The position numbers and the translations under genes were made by a program. Below are positions 9,369 through 17,982 of a DNA stretch of 39,397 nucleotides, piece by piece. The notes beneath the pieces were generated by a model that was given only the letters and a program-made list of their open reading frames with translations, ran no database searches and was not told the origin of the DNA. This stretch comes from an uncultured Clostridia bacterium (GTDB lineage Bacteria; Bacillota; Clostridia; Christensenellales; CAG-1252). The stretch is from NCBI GenBank assembly GCA_946648015.1, contig CAMPCZ010000003.1:1-39397 (forward strand), in the 5' to 3' direction. Numbering within the stretch: position 1 is the stretch's first letter; each line of letters opens with the position of its first letter.

Positions 9369-11513
9369 ATGAAAATCAGTCTTCGCGTCAAAGTCGTATT
9401 GATGACTTTGGTTTTGGCGCTGACGCTCATCGGGTCGTCGGTGCTTATCTCTTCGCTCATCTTTTCGGCGCGATCCGAGGCCGACGAGTTGGACGATTGC
9501 CGCAGTGCCGCCGCCAATATGACCGAGCGCATCGAGGAATATAGCACCTACTACGAGTTTATCGGCGAATACGTGGCGGAAATACAGTCGATATATGCCG
9601 AAAATTACGACGACCTGGTGTACCATTCGCAAAACGAATTCGATTCCCCCGAGCAAGAGGCAGCCTACTACGGCGGCTTGACGCGGCACTTGTTTCCGGC
9701 GAGCAACGGCGGCTTGGGCATGAGCCTCGTTCAGCTCAACTTCAAAATGCACTACTACGACGTTTTCAACGAGTTGTTGCTGGTGTCCAACGTCTTCGAT
9801 ACCGAGGGCGGATACATTTTTTGGTACGACAGCGAGCACGACTACGTGGTATATTTGATGGACGCCACCGACGAGAGTTCGCCCCTGTACGCCTATCCGG
9901 CCAGCATAGAGCACCCCTCGCAACAATGGAAAGATGCCGCGCTTGCGCGCGCCGAAGTGGCGGCGTACGTCAAAAAGAACGACTACGGCAAGTATTGCTA
10001 TAGTTCGTGCCCCGTGGTGGACAAAGAAACGGGGGAGACCATCGCCTACGTCGGGTTCAATTACGATATGGGCAAGTTGCAAAAGACGCAGCGAGACTAC
10101 ATCACCACCATCACCCTCATTATGTTGGTCGCTATGGTGGTGATAGCCGTCGTCTATCTGTTGTTGGCCGAAGTGTTTTTGGTCAAAAACATTCGCACGC
10201 TGTCCCATTCTACCGCCGAATTTACCCAAATGCTCGCGGGTGGCAAGGCGCTCAGGCCCGTGGTCAGCCACGTCAAATCGCACGATGAGATAGGCGCGCT
10301 GTCCCGCCAATTCGACGTGATGCAAGAAAAGTTGGTGCAGTACGTGGACGCATTGGAGCAAAAGAAAGAGGAAGAGCATCGCCGCGGCGCCGAGTTGGCC
10401 ATCGCCGCCAATATACAAAACGAAGAATTGCCCGCCGGTGCCTACGAAGACGGCGCTGTCAAGGTGTCGGCCGACATCACTTCCGCCAAAGAGGTGGGCG
10501 GCGATTTTTACGACTACTTTTACATCGACGCGGGTCGTTTGGCTGTGGTGATAGCCGACGTTTCGGGCAAGGGCGTGCCCGCGGCGCTGTTTATGATGAA
10601 GGCAAAGAGCCTTATCAAGACCAAATTGCAGGCAACGGGCGATCTTTTGGCAACTATGTACGAGGTCAACAACACGCTGTTGGACAACAACAAGCAGGGG
10701 TTGTTCGTAACGGCTTTCGTCGGCGTCATCGACTTGGCCGAGCGCCGTATGGAATGCGTCAGCGCAGGCCACGAAAAACCCTATCTCGTAGGGGACGGCA
10801 AGGTTTGCCGCCTATCGGTCAATTCCAACTTTGTGCTGGCAGGGCTCAAAAACTTTGCCTACACCAAGGACGTGGTGGATTTGCGCGGCAAGCGCCTATT
10901 CCTCTTTACCGACGGGCTCAACGAGTCTATCAACGCCGCCGGCGAGGAGTTCGGATATGCTCGCATAGAGCAGTCGCTGTCGCAATGCCTTGCCGACACC
11001 CAAGAGCAGACCTTTGCACGAGTCAAAGGCGATCTGCGGGACTTTGTGGGCGAAGCGGAGCCCTTCGACGACGTTACCTTGCTTGCGGTCGAGCTCAAGG
11101 AGGGCGGTCGTTTCGAAGTCACCTACACCAACCCCGACTACGACGTGATAGAGGACGCTACCGATCGGTGCAACGCCGCTTTTGCCCATATAGGCAAAGA
11201 ACGACTGTCGTTGTTGGACGTGGTCATCGACGAGGTGATCAACAACGTGGTCAGCTACGAAAAACACGACGGTTTGCTACTCAAAGTGGAGGGCAAACTG
11301 GAAGAGGACTGCGCGGTGTTGACCTTTTCATCCAACGGCCCCCCGTTCAACCCCATCGGCGTGCAGGACAAATACCTGGATAGCATCGACGCCGATACCG
11401 CTGCGGGCGGCTTCGGCATGACCATTACGCGCCGCATAAGCGACGACATCGACTATCGGCGTGCCGACGGCTTCAACGTGCTGGTGGTCAAAAAGAGTTT
11501 GAAAGACAATTAG
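9369..11513 (+). CDS. Membrane SpoIIE/RsbU-type PP2C phosphatase with extracytoplasmic sensor, HAMP-like linker and C-terminal HATPase-like domain
   Basis: 714 aa; N-terminal TM, about 190 aa loop, second TM; PP2C motifs EVGGDFYD, ADVSGKGVPAALFMM, SAGHEKP, LFTDGLNE, PFDDVTLL; C-terminal DEVINNVVSYE and GGFGMTITRR. Confidence 0.92.
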   Translation: MKISLRVKVVLMTLVLALTLIGSSVLISSLIFSARSEADELDDCRSAAANMTERIEEYSTYYEFIGEYVAEIQSIYAENYDDLVYHSQNEFDSPEQEAAYYGGLTRHLFPASNGGLGMSLVQLNFKMHYYDVFNELLLVSNVFDTEGGYIFWYDSEHDYVVYLMDATDESSPLYAYPASIEHPSQQWKDAALARAEVAAYVKKNDYGKYCYSSCPVVDKETGETIAYVGFNYDMGKLQKTQRDYITTITLIMLVAMVVIAVVYLLLAEVFLVKNIRTLSHSTAEFTQMLAGGKALRPVVSHVKSHDEIGALSRQFDVMQEKLVQYVDALEQKKEEEHRRGAELAIAANIQNEELPAGAYEDGAVKVSADITSAKEVGGDFYDYFYIDAGRLAVVIADVSGKGVPAALFMMKAKSLIKTKLQATGDLLATMYEVNNTLLDNNKQGLFVTAFVGVIDLAERRMECVSAGHEKPYLVGDGKVCRLSVNSNFVLAGLKNFAYTKDVVDLRGKRLFLFTDGLNESINAAGEEFGYARIEQSLSQCLADTQEQTFARVKGDLRDFVGEAEPFDDVTLLAVELKEGGRFEVTYTNPDYDVIEDATDRCNAAFAHIGKERLSLLDVVIDEVINNVVSYEKHDGLLLKVEGKLEEDCAVLTFSSNGPPFNPIGVQDKYLDSIDADTAAGGFGMTITRRISDDIDYRRADGFNVLVVKKSLKDN

Positions 11514-11537
11514 CAAGCCGTATGGTATGATCGAACC

Positions 11538-12140
11538 ATGAAAGAGTACGTCCAAGACATAGTGCACGTCTACTATACATCTGTCGGCGCCGATTTTGCG
11601 GCGGACGGGTTGGGCTATATTACCCCCGAGGATATAGCGAGTGCCGCCCGCTATGTGCAAGCGTCCGATCGGGCGTTGCACTTGGTATCGGCATACCTCA
11701 AACGCAAGTACGTAGGGCGCTGGACGGTGGACGAGAGGGGCAAACCGCAAAGCGAGCGCGCGTATTTTAACGTGTCGCATACCGATGGGCTGGTATGCTT
11801 GGCCTTGGCCGACCAAGCGGTGGGTGTAGACGTCGAGGTTGTCCGCCCGGTAGAGGACGACTTGGCGCGCTATGCGCTGTCGGAGCCCGAGTACGCAACG
11901 TGGCTGGCGGGCACGCCTTTTGCCACCTTGTGGACCGCCAAAGAGAGTTTGGTCAAAGCGCACGGCACGGGGTTGTGTTGCCACCCCGGCAAGATAGACG
12001 CTTTGCCCGTCGAGGGTGCCAAGATCTATTTGGGCGAGGTATACTATTCGCGTTCGGTGCAGCTCAACGGCTGCGTCCTGTGCGTTACGCGCCGCGGCGC
12101 CGCGCCTTTTTCTATAGACTTGGTTTGCGATGTGCTGTGA
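11538..12140 (+). CDS. 4'-phosphopantetheinyl transferase, Sfp type
   Basis: 200 aa; FNVSHTDGLVCLAL, VGVDVEVV and WTAKESLVKAHGTGL signature motifs. Confidence 0.92.
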   Translation: MKEYVQDIVHVYYTSVGADFAADGLGYITPEDIASAARYVQASDRALHLVSAYLKRKYVGRWTVDERGKPQSERAYFNVSHTDGLVCLALADQAVGVDVEVVRPVEDDLARYALSEPEYATWLAGTPFATLWTAKESLVKAHGTGLCCHPGKIDALPVEGAKIYLGEVYYSRSVQLNGCVLCVTRRGAAPFSIDLVCDVL

Positions 12141-12195
12141 GGTGCCGGCAACGCGCGACGGTTTTCGTCGTACACCTTGCCGAGCAAGGGCACGC

Positions 12196-12224
12196 TTGAC
12201 AAGGCGCGCCGCAATTGGTACAAT
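12196..12224 (+). promoter_or_regulatory. Sigma-A-type promoter for the two-component system
   Basis: TTGACA (12196-12201), 17-nt spacer, TACAAT (12219-12224). Confidence 0.75.
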
Positions 12225-12253
12225 AATAAAAAACTACGTTATGGAGGCCCCCC

Positions 12254-12958
12254 GTGATACGCATTGCCATTTGCGAAGACAAAGACGAGCCGGCGCGCAC
12301 CTTATTTGCGCACTTGGCGCGCTACCAAAAGGAGCGCGACGTTTCGCTGGAGTACGTGCATTTTTGCAACGGATTGGCATTTTTGGATAAGTACCGCCAA
12401 GGCTTCGACGTGGTGTTTATGGATATCGAAATGCCCGTTTTGGACGGGATGGAAACGGCCAAACGCTTGCGCCAAATAGACCCTTACGTCCCCTTGGTGT
12501 TTATCACCGACCTCAAACAATTTGCCCTCAAAGGGTATGAGGTAGAGGCGCTGGATTTTTTGGTCAAGCCCGTGGTTTGGCCCGCCTTTGCTTCTATGAT
12601 GGATCGTGTGCGCAAAAACCTTTCGAAGCGCGGCGACGATACCGTCGCGTTGCAAACGGCCGAAGGCACCGTCAAGGTGTCGCTCGCCGACGTTTACTAC
12701 GTAGAAGTGGTGCAGCACTACGTCGTCTACCACACGTTGGGCGGCGAGTTTCGCTTTTGGGGCAGCCTTGCCGAGGAAGAGAAACGCTTGCCTGCCGATC
12801 GCTTCGTACGTTCGTCGTCGGCTTATTTGGTCAATTTGGGGCACGTAACTCGCGTCGATGGCGTCGACGTCTACGTGGGCGGGGCGTGCTTGCCCCTCTC
12901 GCGCGGCAAAAAAGCCGCCTTTTTGGAGGCATTGCTTGCCTTCGTCAACAGGAGATAG
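12254..12958 (+). CDS. LytTR-family response regulator
   Basis: GTG start after GGAGG; receiver domain (IAICEDKDEP, VVFMDIEMPVLDGME, LDFLVKPV) and LytTR-type C-terminus (YYVEVVQHYVVYHT..., FVRSSSAYLVNLGHV). Confidence 0.9.
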   Translation: MIRIAICEDKDEPARTLFAHLARYQKERDVSLEYVHFCNGLAFLDKYRQGFDVVFMDIEMPVLDGMETAKRLRQIDPYVPLVFITDLKQFALKGYEVEALDFLVKPVVWPAFASMMDRVRKNLSKRGDDTVALQTAEGTVKVSLADVYYVEVVQHYVVYHTLGGEFRFWGSLAEEEKRLPADRFVRSSSAYLVNLGHVTRVDGVDVYVGGACLPLSRGKKAAFLEALLAFVNRR

Positions 12959-12959
12959 T

Positions 12960-14321
12960 ATGCGCGACTATTTGGTTTTCTATCTTGCCATGCACTTATC
13001 TACGGCGTTTGGCATCGTGGTGTACGAGGCCATGTTCGCCTATTCTTTCCGTCGGCGCAAGCACTTCGTTTTGCGCGTGATATTGGGGCTGTTGGCGTTG
13101 GGCGGTTTTGCCACCGTCGCGTCCTTTTGGGTGTATCAGGCGCACGTCGCGGGGTTTGAATTTACGTTGCTAAACGTAGAAATATTGCGCGTCGTTGCCA
13201 ATTTACTCTTTTTTGCCGCCGGCACCGGACTGTTCTTTCTGTTTTTCAAAGAAAGCCCCGTCGTCATATTGTTTGCCAGCGTCGCGGCAGCCGCCGCAAG
13301 GATGGCGGCCTCCGGCATTTACGAGGCAACCATCGCTTCGTTGGGGATTCGATCCCCCTTTTATTCCATGTTTACGGGCTACAACGTATGGAGTTTCGTG
13401 CTCTATTACGCATTCCACCTCTTGGTGATGGCCATCGTATTCTTTGTCTTTGCGCGGCCGTTTGCCGGCGCTATCAAATCCTTCGATCGAACGGGTAGCC
13501 GGGCGATGGTAGGCCTTTTCGTTATTTTTTCTTACGTCTTCGTGGGCATACAGGGCACCAACGTTTTCAACAACGACTTCAACGGAAGCGAACTCAACAC
13601 CATACCCGTGTTATTCAATGCTTTTTTGGGCGTGTTCGGCGTGTTCGTGTTGTTCGTACAGCGGTTTTCGTTGGAATGGGTCAAAAGCACGCAGGAAAAA
13701 GAGGCCGAGCGGCAGTCGCACGAGGGTTTTCGCCGTCAGATGGAGACGCAACAGCAAAATATGCAGCTCATCAACCTCAAGTGCCACGACCTCAAACACC
13801 AGGTGCGCACCCTTTTGGCCGGGCGCAATATGGATGAATTCTTTGTGGAAGAGGTGCAACGCACAATCTCTATATACGACGCGCGCGTACGCACGGGCAA
13901 CGAGGCCTTGGACGTGCTACTCACCGAAAAATCGCTGTTGTGCGACGTCAACCATATACAAATCACCGCTATGATAGAGGGCGAAGCGCTGGGGTTTATG
14001 AGCGTAGCCGATATCAATAGTTTTTTTGGCAACGCCATCGACAACGCCGTAGAGTATCTGTTGGGAGTGGAGGAGGACTGTCGCTTTATACGCCTCTCGT
14101 CCCAGCGCAAAGGCGCGGTGTATGCGGTGCGCATCGAAAACTATTGCGTGGCCGATCTGGACTTTGACAAACGCGGCTTGCCTCGCACCACCAAGGGGGA
14201 TGCCGACTACCACGGCTTTGGCACCCAAAGTATCAAAGCGGTGGCCACCAAGTATGGCGGCACAGCCGCTTTCGGGCGCGAGGACGACCTCTTTGTGGTG
14301 AGTGCTATGTTTATGCTATAG
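12960..14321 (+). CDS. AgrC/NatK-like GHKL sensor histidine kinase
   Basis: ORF track starts at 12858, but ATG at 12960 (MRDYLVFYLAM) just after the RR stop is preferred; polytopic N-terminus; H-box HDLKHQVRTL; N-box NSFFGNAIDNAVEYL; GFGTQSIKAV. Confidence 0.85.
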   Translation: MRDYLVFYLAMHLSTAFGIVVYEAMFAYSFRRRKHFVLRVILGLLALGGFATVASFWVYQAHVAGFEFTLLNVEILRVVANLLFFAAGTGLFFLFFKESPVVILFASVAAAAARMAASGIYEATIASLGIRSPFYSMFTGYNVWSFVLYYAFHLLVMAIVFFVFARPFAGAIKSFDRTGSRAMVGLFVIFSYVFVGIQGTNVFNNDFNGSELNTIPVLFNAFLGVFGVFVLFVQRFSLEWVKSTQEKEAERQSHEGFRRQMETQQQNMQLINLKCHDLKHQVRTLLAGRNMDEFFVEEVQRTISIYDARVRTGNEALDVLLTEKSLLCDVNHIQITAMIEGEALGFMSVADINSFFGNAIDNAVEYLLGVEEDCRFIRLSSQRKGAVYAVRIENYCVADLDFDKRGLPRTTKGDADYHGFGTQSIKAVATKYGGTAAFGREDDLFVVSAMFML

Positions 14322-14349
14322 TCAAAAGTATTATATTAGAGGAGTTTAT

Positions 14350-15606
14350 ATGAAGAATCTCAACAAAATTATGAATATGGACTCGGTGTATCTAAAACGC
14401 CTTTACAACACGTCGTGCTTGGCGTTTCGCACCGAAAACAGATTTGCCAAAAAGGGCGGCGTGGTTTTTGTGGGTGACAGCATCACCGACTTCTGCAACC
14501 TTGATACCTACTATCCCGAGCTTAAGGCATTCAACCGCGGCATATCGGGCGATACTATCGAGGGCATTCGCGGCAGGTTGGAAGAAAGCGTCTTCGGCTT
14601 GGCGCCCACGCTAGTGGTGTTGCACGGCGGTGCCAACAACTTCGCGGAGGGCTACGAGGACGTGGAGACCTTCGTCATCGACACCTACCGCGATATCCTG
14701 TCGCAGATCAAGGCTCGCCTGCCGTATGCCAAAGTGCTGGTGCAATCGGTCTATCCCGTATCCGACGTATCTTTCCACAACCGCTATAAGTATGGCCACG
14801 GGCATATCCGCTCCATCAACGCCAAACTCAAAGAACTCACGCTGTCCTTTGGCTACGTCTATGCCGACGTGTATTCGGTCATTGCCGCGGAGGACGAAGA
14901 GTTCGACCGCCGCTACACCGACGACGGCTTGCACCCCAACCAAGCGGGCTACAAGGTCATCAGCGAATACCTCCGGCCCATCATCGACGATATGATGGGG
15001 GTCAAGGGTTTGGCCGCCGTGGCAGCCGACGTCGTGGAGCAGGAGGAAGGCAGGGGCACCTTGACGATACTCGGCAAGGAGATCGTGACGTCTTATATCG
15101 AGCGGATACTGGTTGCCATACTTGCCTTGGCCATGGGCATTCTGTTCTGCGTGAACGTCAGCGCTGCGGTCAGCATCACCGTGGGCGAGATACTCTGTGT
15201 ATACGGCACCATCAATATCATCATCATAGGCGTGAGCCGCAGACCCCTTTTCAGCGTGATGGGCGTTTTGAACGCCGCCATCATCGCCGTGGGATGCGCC
15301 TTCTGCACGCACGACCTCGCCACCGTGGTCGCTTTGACGGTCCCCTTCCTTCTGACCTTTATAGGCGCATTGGTGTTTATCGATAGTTTCGTGAGCCGTT
15401 TTCTATTCCATCACGGGGGCGTGGTGCGTGTGGTCGTGTTGGCTATCTTTGGCTCGGCTATGTTCTCGTTGGGATTGAGCCTTTTGACTGTGGAGGATTT
15501 CCGCTTGGGCTATACCAACCTTGTCTTCGGCATTATCCTTTGCTTGGCGAGCGTCGGCCTACTTGCCTTTACCGTGTCGGATATGGTAAAAAATAGAGAA
15601 AAATAA
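14350..15606 (+). CDS. SGNH/GDSL-type hydrolase domain fused to a C-terminal multi-TM domain
   Basis: ORF extended to 14302 in the track; ATG at 14350 has an SD (AGAGGAG). GDSITDFCNL, GGANNFAEG, DGLHPNQAGY; last ~180 aa are strongly hydrophobic with several TM-like segments. Confidence 0.82.
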   Translation: MKNLNKIMNMDSVYLKRLYNTSCLAFRTENRFAKKGGVVFVGDSITDFCNLDTYYPELKAFNRGISGDTIEGIRGRLEESVFGLAPTLVVLHGGANNFAEGYEDVETFVIDTYRDILSQIKARLPYAKVLVQSVYPVSDVSFHNRYKYGHGHIRSINAKLKELTLSFGYVYADVYSVIAAEDEEFDRRYTDDGLHPNQAGYKVISEYLRPIIDDMMGVKGLAAVAADVVEQEEGRGTLTILGKEIVTSYIERILVAILALAMGILFCVNVSAAVSITVGEILCVYGTINIIIIGVSRRPLFSVMGVLNAAIIAVGCAFCTHDLATVVALTVPFLLTFIGALVFIDSFVSRFLFHHGGVVRVVVLAIFGSAMFSLGLSLLTVEDFRLGYTNLVFGIILCLASVGLLAFTVSDMVKNREK

Positions 15607-15644
15607 TCGTTAAATTGCAAGTTAAGAGATGATTGTGACCGATT

Positions 15645-15675
15645 AAGAGATGGGCATTGGCGTCCATCTCTTTTT
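15645..15675 (+). terminator. Rho-independent terminator
   Basis: AAGAGATGG ... CCATCTCTT followed by a T tract. Confidence 0.65.
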
Positions 15676-15730
15676 GACATATAGTGTATACGTGCTTTTG
15701 CGAAGCATAATAACTATATGAGGAAAGATT

Positions 15731-16915
15731 ATGAAAATTACGGTAGTATGTGATATATACGGCAAGGAAAACAACGGTAGCGCCATCGTGGCGTACAACT
15801 TGATCCGCTTTCTCGAAAGCCAAGGCCACGACGTGCGCATTTTGTGCGCCGACCAAGCCCAAAAGGGCAAAAAGAACGTGTACGTGGTACCCAACCTCAA
15901 TTTCGGCAAGGCACTCAACGCCTACGTCGCCAAGGTGGGCGTGTCCCTTGCCAAGCCCCAAAAACGCATTATCAAAGCGGCATTGGAAGGCGTGGACGCG
16001 GTGCATATCATGATGCCTCTCACTTTGGGGTTGGCCACCGTCAAGGTGGCGCACGCTATGGGGTTGCCCATCACGGCGGGCTTCCATATGCAGGCCGAAA
16101 ACCTCACTTCCTACTTCAAACTCAACAAGTCGCGTTTGGCCAACAAGTTGGCCAACCACTTTATGTACGACCACTTCTACCGCTACGTGGATTGCATTCA
16201 CTATCCCACCCGGTTTATCCGCGATACATTCGAGAGCGCCGTCAAGCGCAAAACGCCGGGCTACGTCATTTCCAACGGCGTGCACAGCTACGTGCGTCCT
16301 CGCAAGGTGGACAAACCCGCCGAGTTGCAGGACAAGATCGTGTTGCTCACCACGGGCCGCTATTCTACCGAAAAGAGTCAGGACGTGCTCATCAAAGCGG
16401 TGGCGCGCTCCAAATATAAGGATAAGATCCAACTCATCTTGGGCGGCGAGGGCATCAAAGAGGAATACTATCGTCGCTTGGCGGCCGACTTGCCCATTCA
16501 ACCCGTGTTCAAATTCTATTCGCGCACCGAGATCATCGACGTGCTCAACTACGCCGATATGTACGTGCACCCCGCACAAATCGAGCTGGAGGGTATCTCG
16601 TGCATAGAGGCCATAGCGTGCGGCAAAATGACCATCGTCAGCGATTCCCGCTTGTCCGCCACGCACAACTTTGCGGTGGACGACAAGTGCGTCTTCCGCG
16701 CGCAGGACGACCAAGACCTGGCACGCGTCATCGACTTTTGGATAGAAAACCCCGACCTGCGGCACCAATACGAGGAGCGCTATTTGCACTCGGCCGTTGC
16801 CTATGATCAAACCGAATGTATGCACCGCATGGAATCTATGATTTTCGACGCCATAGACAAAGTGGGGCGCAACGCCTTGCCCGAGGGCAGATATCACTAC
16901 GTGGCCATTCGCTAA
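15731..16915 (+). CDS. Glycosyltransferase family 4-type (GT-B) glycosyltransferase
   Basis: 394 aa; NGSAIVAYNLIRFLESQGHDV, TTGRYSTEKSQDVLIKAV, ADMYVHPAQIELEGISCIEAIACGK. Confidence 0.88.
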   Translation: MKITVVCDIYGKENNGSAIVAYNLIRFLESQGHDVRILCADQAQKGKKNVYVVPNLNFGKALNAYVAKVGVSLAKPQKRIIKAALEGVDAVHIMMPLTLGLATVKVAHAMGLPITAGFHMQAENLTSYFKLNKSRLANKLANHFMYDHFYRYVDCIHYPTRFIRDTFESAVKRKTPGYVISNGVHSYVRPRKVDKPAELQDKIVLLTTGRYSTEKSQDVLIKAVARSKYKDKIQLILGGEGIKEEYYRRLAADLPIQPVFKFYSRTEIIDVLNYADMYVHPAQIELEGISCIEAIACGKMTIVSDSRLSATHNFAVDDKCVFRAQDDQDLARVIDFWIENPDLRHQYEERYLHSAVAYDQTECMHRMESMIFDAIDKVGRNALPEGRYHYVAIR

Positions 16916-16928
16916 GCGGAGATAAAAT

Positions 16929-17921
16929 ATGACGAAAGAAAGCACGCTATCGGCGGTAGAACAAGTCCCCGAAGAGGAGAATGAGGAACAAATGAAACAG
17001 GATCGTAGCCCCAAAACCATGACAAAACGGCTGTTTTTGATGGTAGACAAGTTGTTCTACAAAGCGCAAAACCCGCCCGACAAAGTGGCCGAAGCCGTGC
17101 GCGGCGTGGTGCAATTGCGTGATATTCCCTTTAGCGAGCGCTTCGACTGCAAACTCGACTTGCTGTACGTGCCTCGCCGCGACGGCACCAAATATCCTGT
17201 GGTATTCGAGATACACGGCGGCGGTTTTTCGGCGGGAGACAAAGCGTTTCGCATTTACCATTGTCTCAACATTGCCAAGCGTTCGGGCGCTATGGTCGTC
17301 AACGTCAATCACCCGTTGGGCCCCGAGGCCACTTGTCCGCAGCCAATGCAATGCTTGGTGGATGCCTTCAACTGGGTGATGGCCAATGCCGACCGCTACC
17401 GTCTGGATACCGACCGCATGATGGTTACGGGCGACAGTTCGGGCGCTTACTATGCGGCGATGTTGGCCATGCTGCCCGACAACCCCGCCTTGCAAAAAGC
17501 CTACGGCGAAATGCACGGGCGCTTCGGGTCGGCGGTGTATATTTGCGGCGTTTTCGACGTGGCCGATTCGCTCAAACATCGCTTGCCTTTCGGCATCACC
17601 ACGGGGGTATGTATAGATATATCGGGGCGCAAACCCAAGGACTTGGCTACTTGGGATTATATGCCCTATATGTCGCCCGTCGATTTCGTTACGCCCGCTC
17701 ACCCCAAGGCGATGGTGGTGTATGCCGCCAAGGATTTCTTTTGCAAGGGGCAGGCCGAAACGTTGCTGGCCAAACTGCGTGCGGCAGGCGTCGAATGTGC
17801 CGAGTACGGCAGCAAGCGGTTTGCCGACAACCACGCCTTTGCCATCAATACCAATAGCCGCGCGGCGAGACAAGCCCGCGAGCAAATATATGCCTATATG
17901 GAGACCTTTTGCCGAGGCTGA
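16929..17921 (+). CDS. Alpha/beta-hydrolase (esterase/lipase-like)
   Basis: 330 aa; oxyanion motif EIHGGGFSAGD, nucleophile elbow VTGDSSGAYYA. Confidence 0.85.
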   Translation: MTKESTLSAVEQVPEEENEEQMKQDRSPKTMTKRLFLMVDKLFYKAQNPPDKVAEAVRGVVQLRDIPFSERFDCKLDLLYVPRRDGTKYPVVFEIHGGGFSAGDKAFRIYHCLNIAKRSGAMVVNVNHPLGPEATCPQPMQCLVDAFNWVMANADRYRLDTDRMMVTGDSSGAYYAAMLAMLPDNPALQKAYGEMHGRFGSAVYICGVFDVADSLKHRLPFGITTGVCIDISGRKPKDLATWDYMPYMSPVDFVTPAHPKAMVVYAAKDFFCKGQAETLLAKLRAAGVECAEYGSKRFADNHAFAINTNSRAARQAREQIYAYMETFCRG

Positions 17922-17930
17922 ACCCATCAT

Positions 17931-17961
17931 AAAATCGCCGTCCTTCGTGGGCGGCGATTTT
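17931..17961. terminator. Bidirectional terminator between convergent genes
   Basis: AAAATCGCCG...CGGCGATTTT hairpin. Confidence 0.7.
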
Positions 17962-17982
17962 GCGTTGTGTTGTTGCTGTGGC

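Noticed and set aside
9228-10772. 514-aa antisense ORF opposite the PP2C phosphatase
   Set aside because: No conserved motifs, no SD, fully explained by the forward gene.
66-11532. Shared motif TATGGTATRATC at the NRPS promoter (66-77) and before the PPTase (11521-11532), as a common operator
   Set aside because: Largely explained by the extended -10 (TGGTATAAT-like), which also occurs at several unrelated promoters here (e.g. TGGTATACT, TGGTATCAT).
15569-17050. 493-aa antisense ORF spanning three genes and an intergenic region
   Set aside because: Crosses a terminator and gene boundaries and has typical shadow composition.
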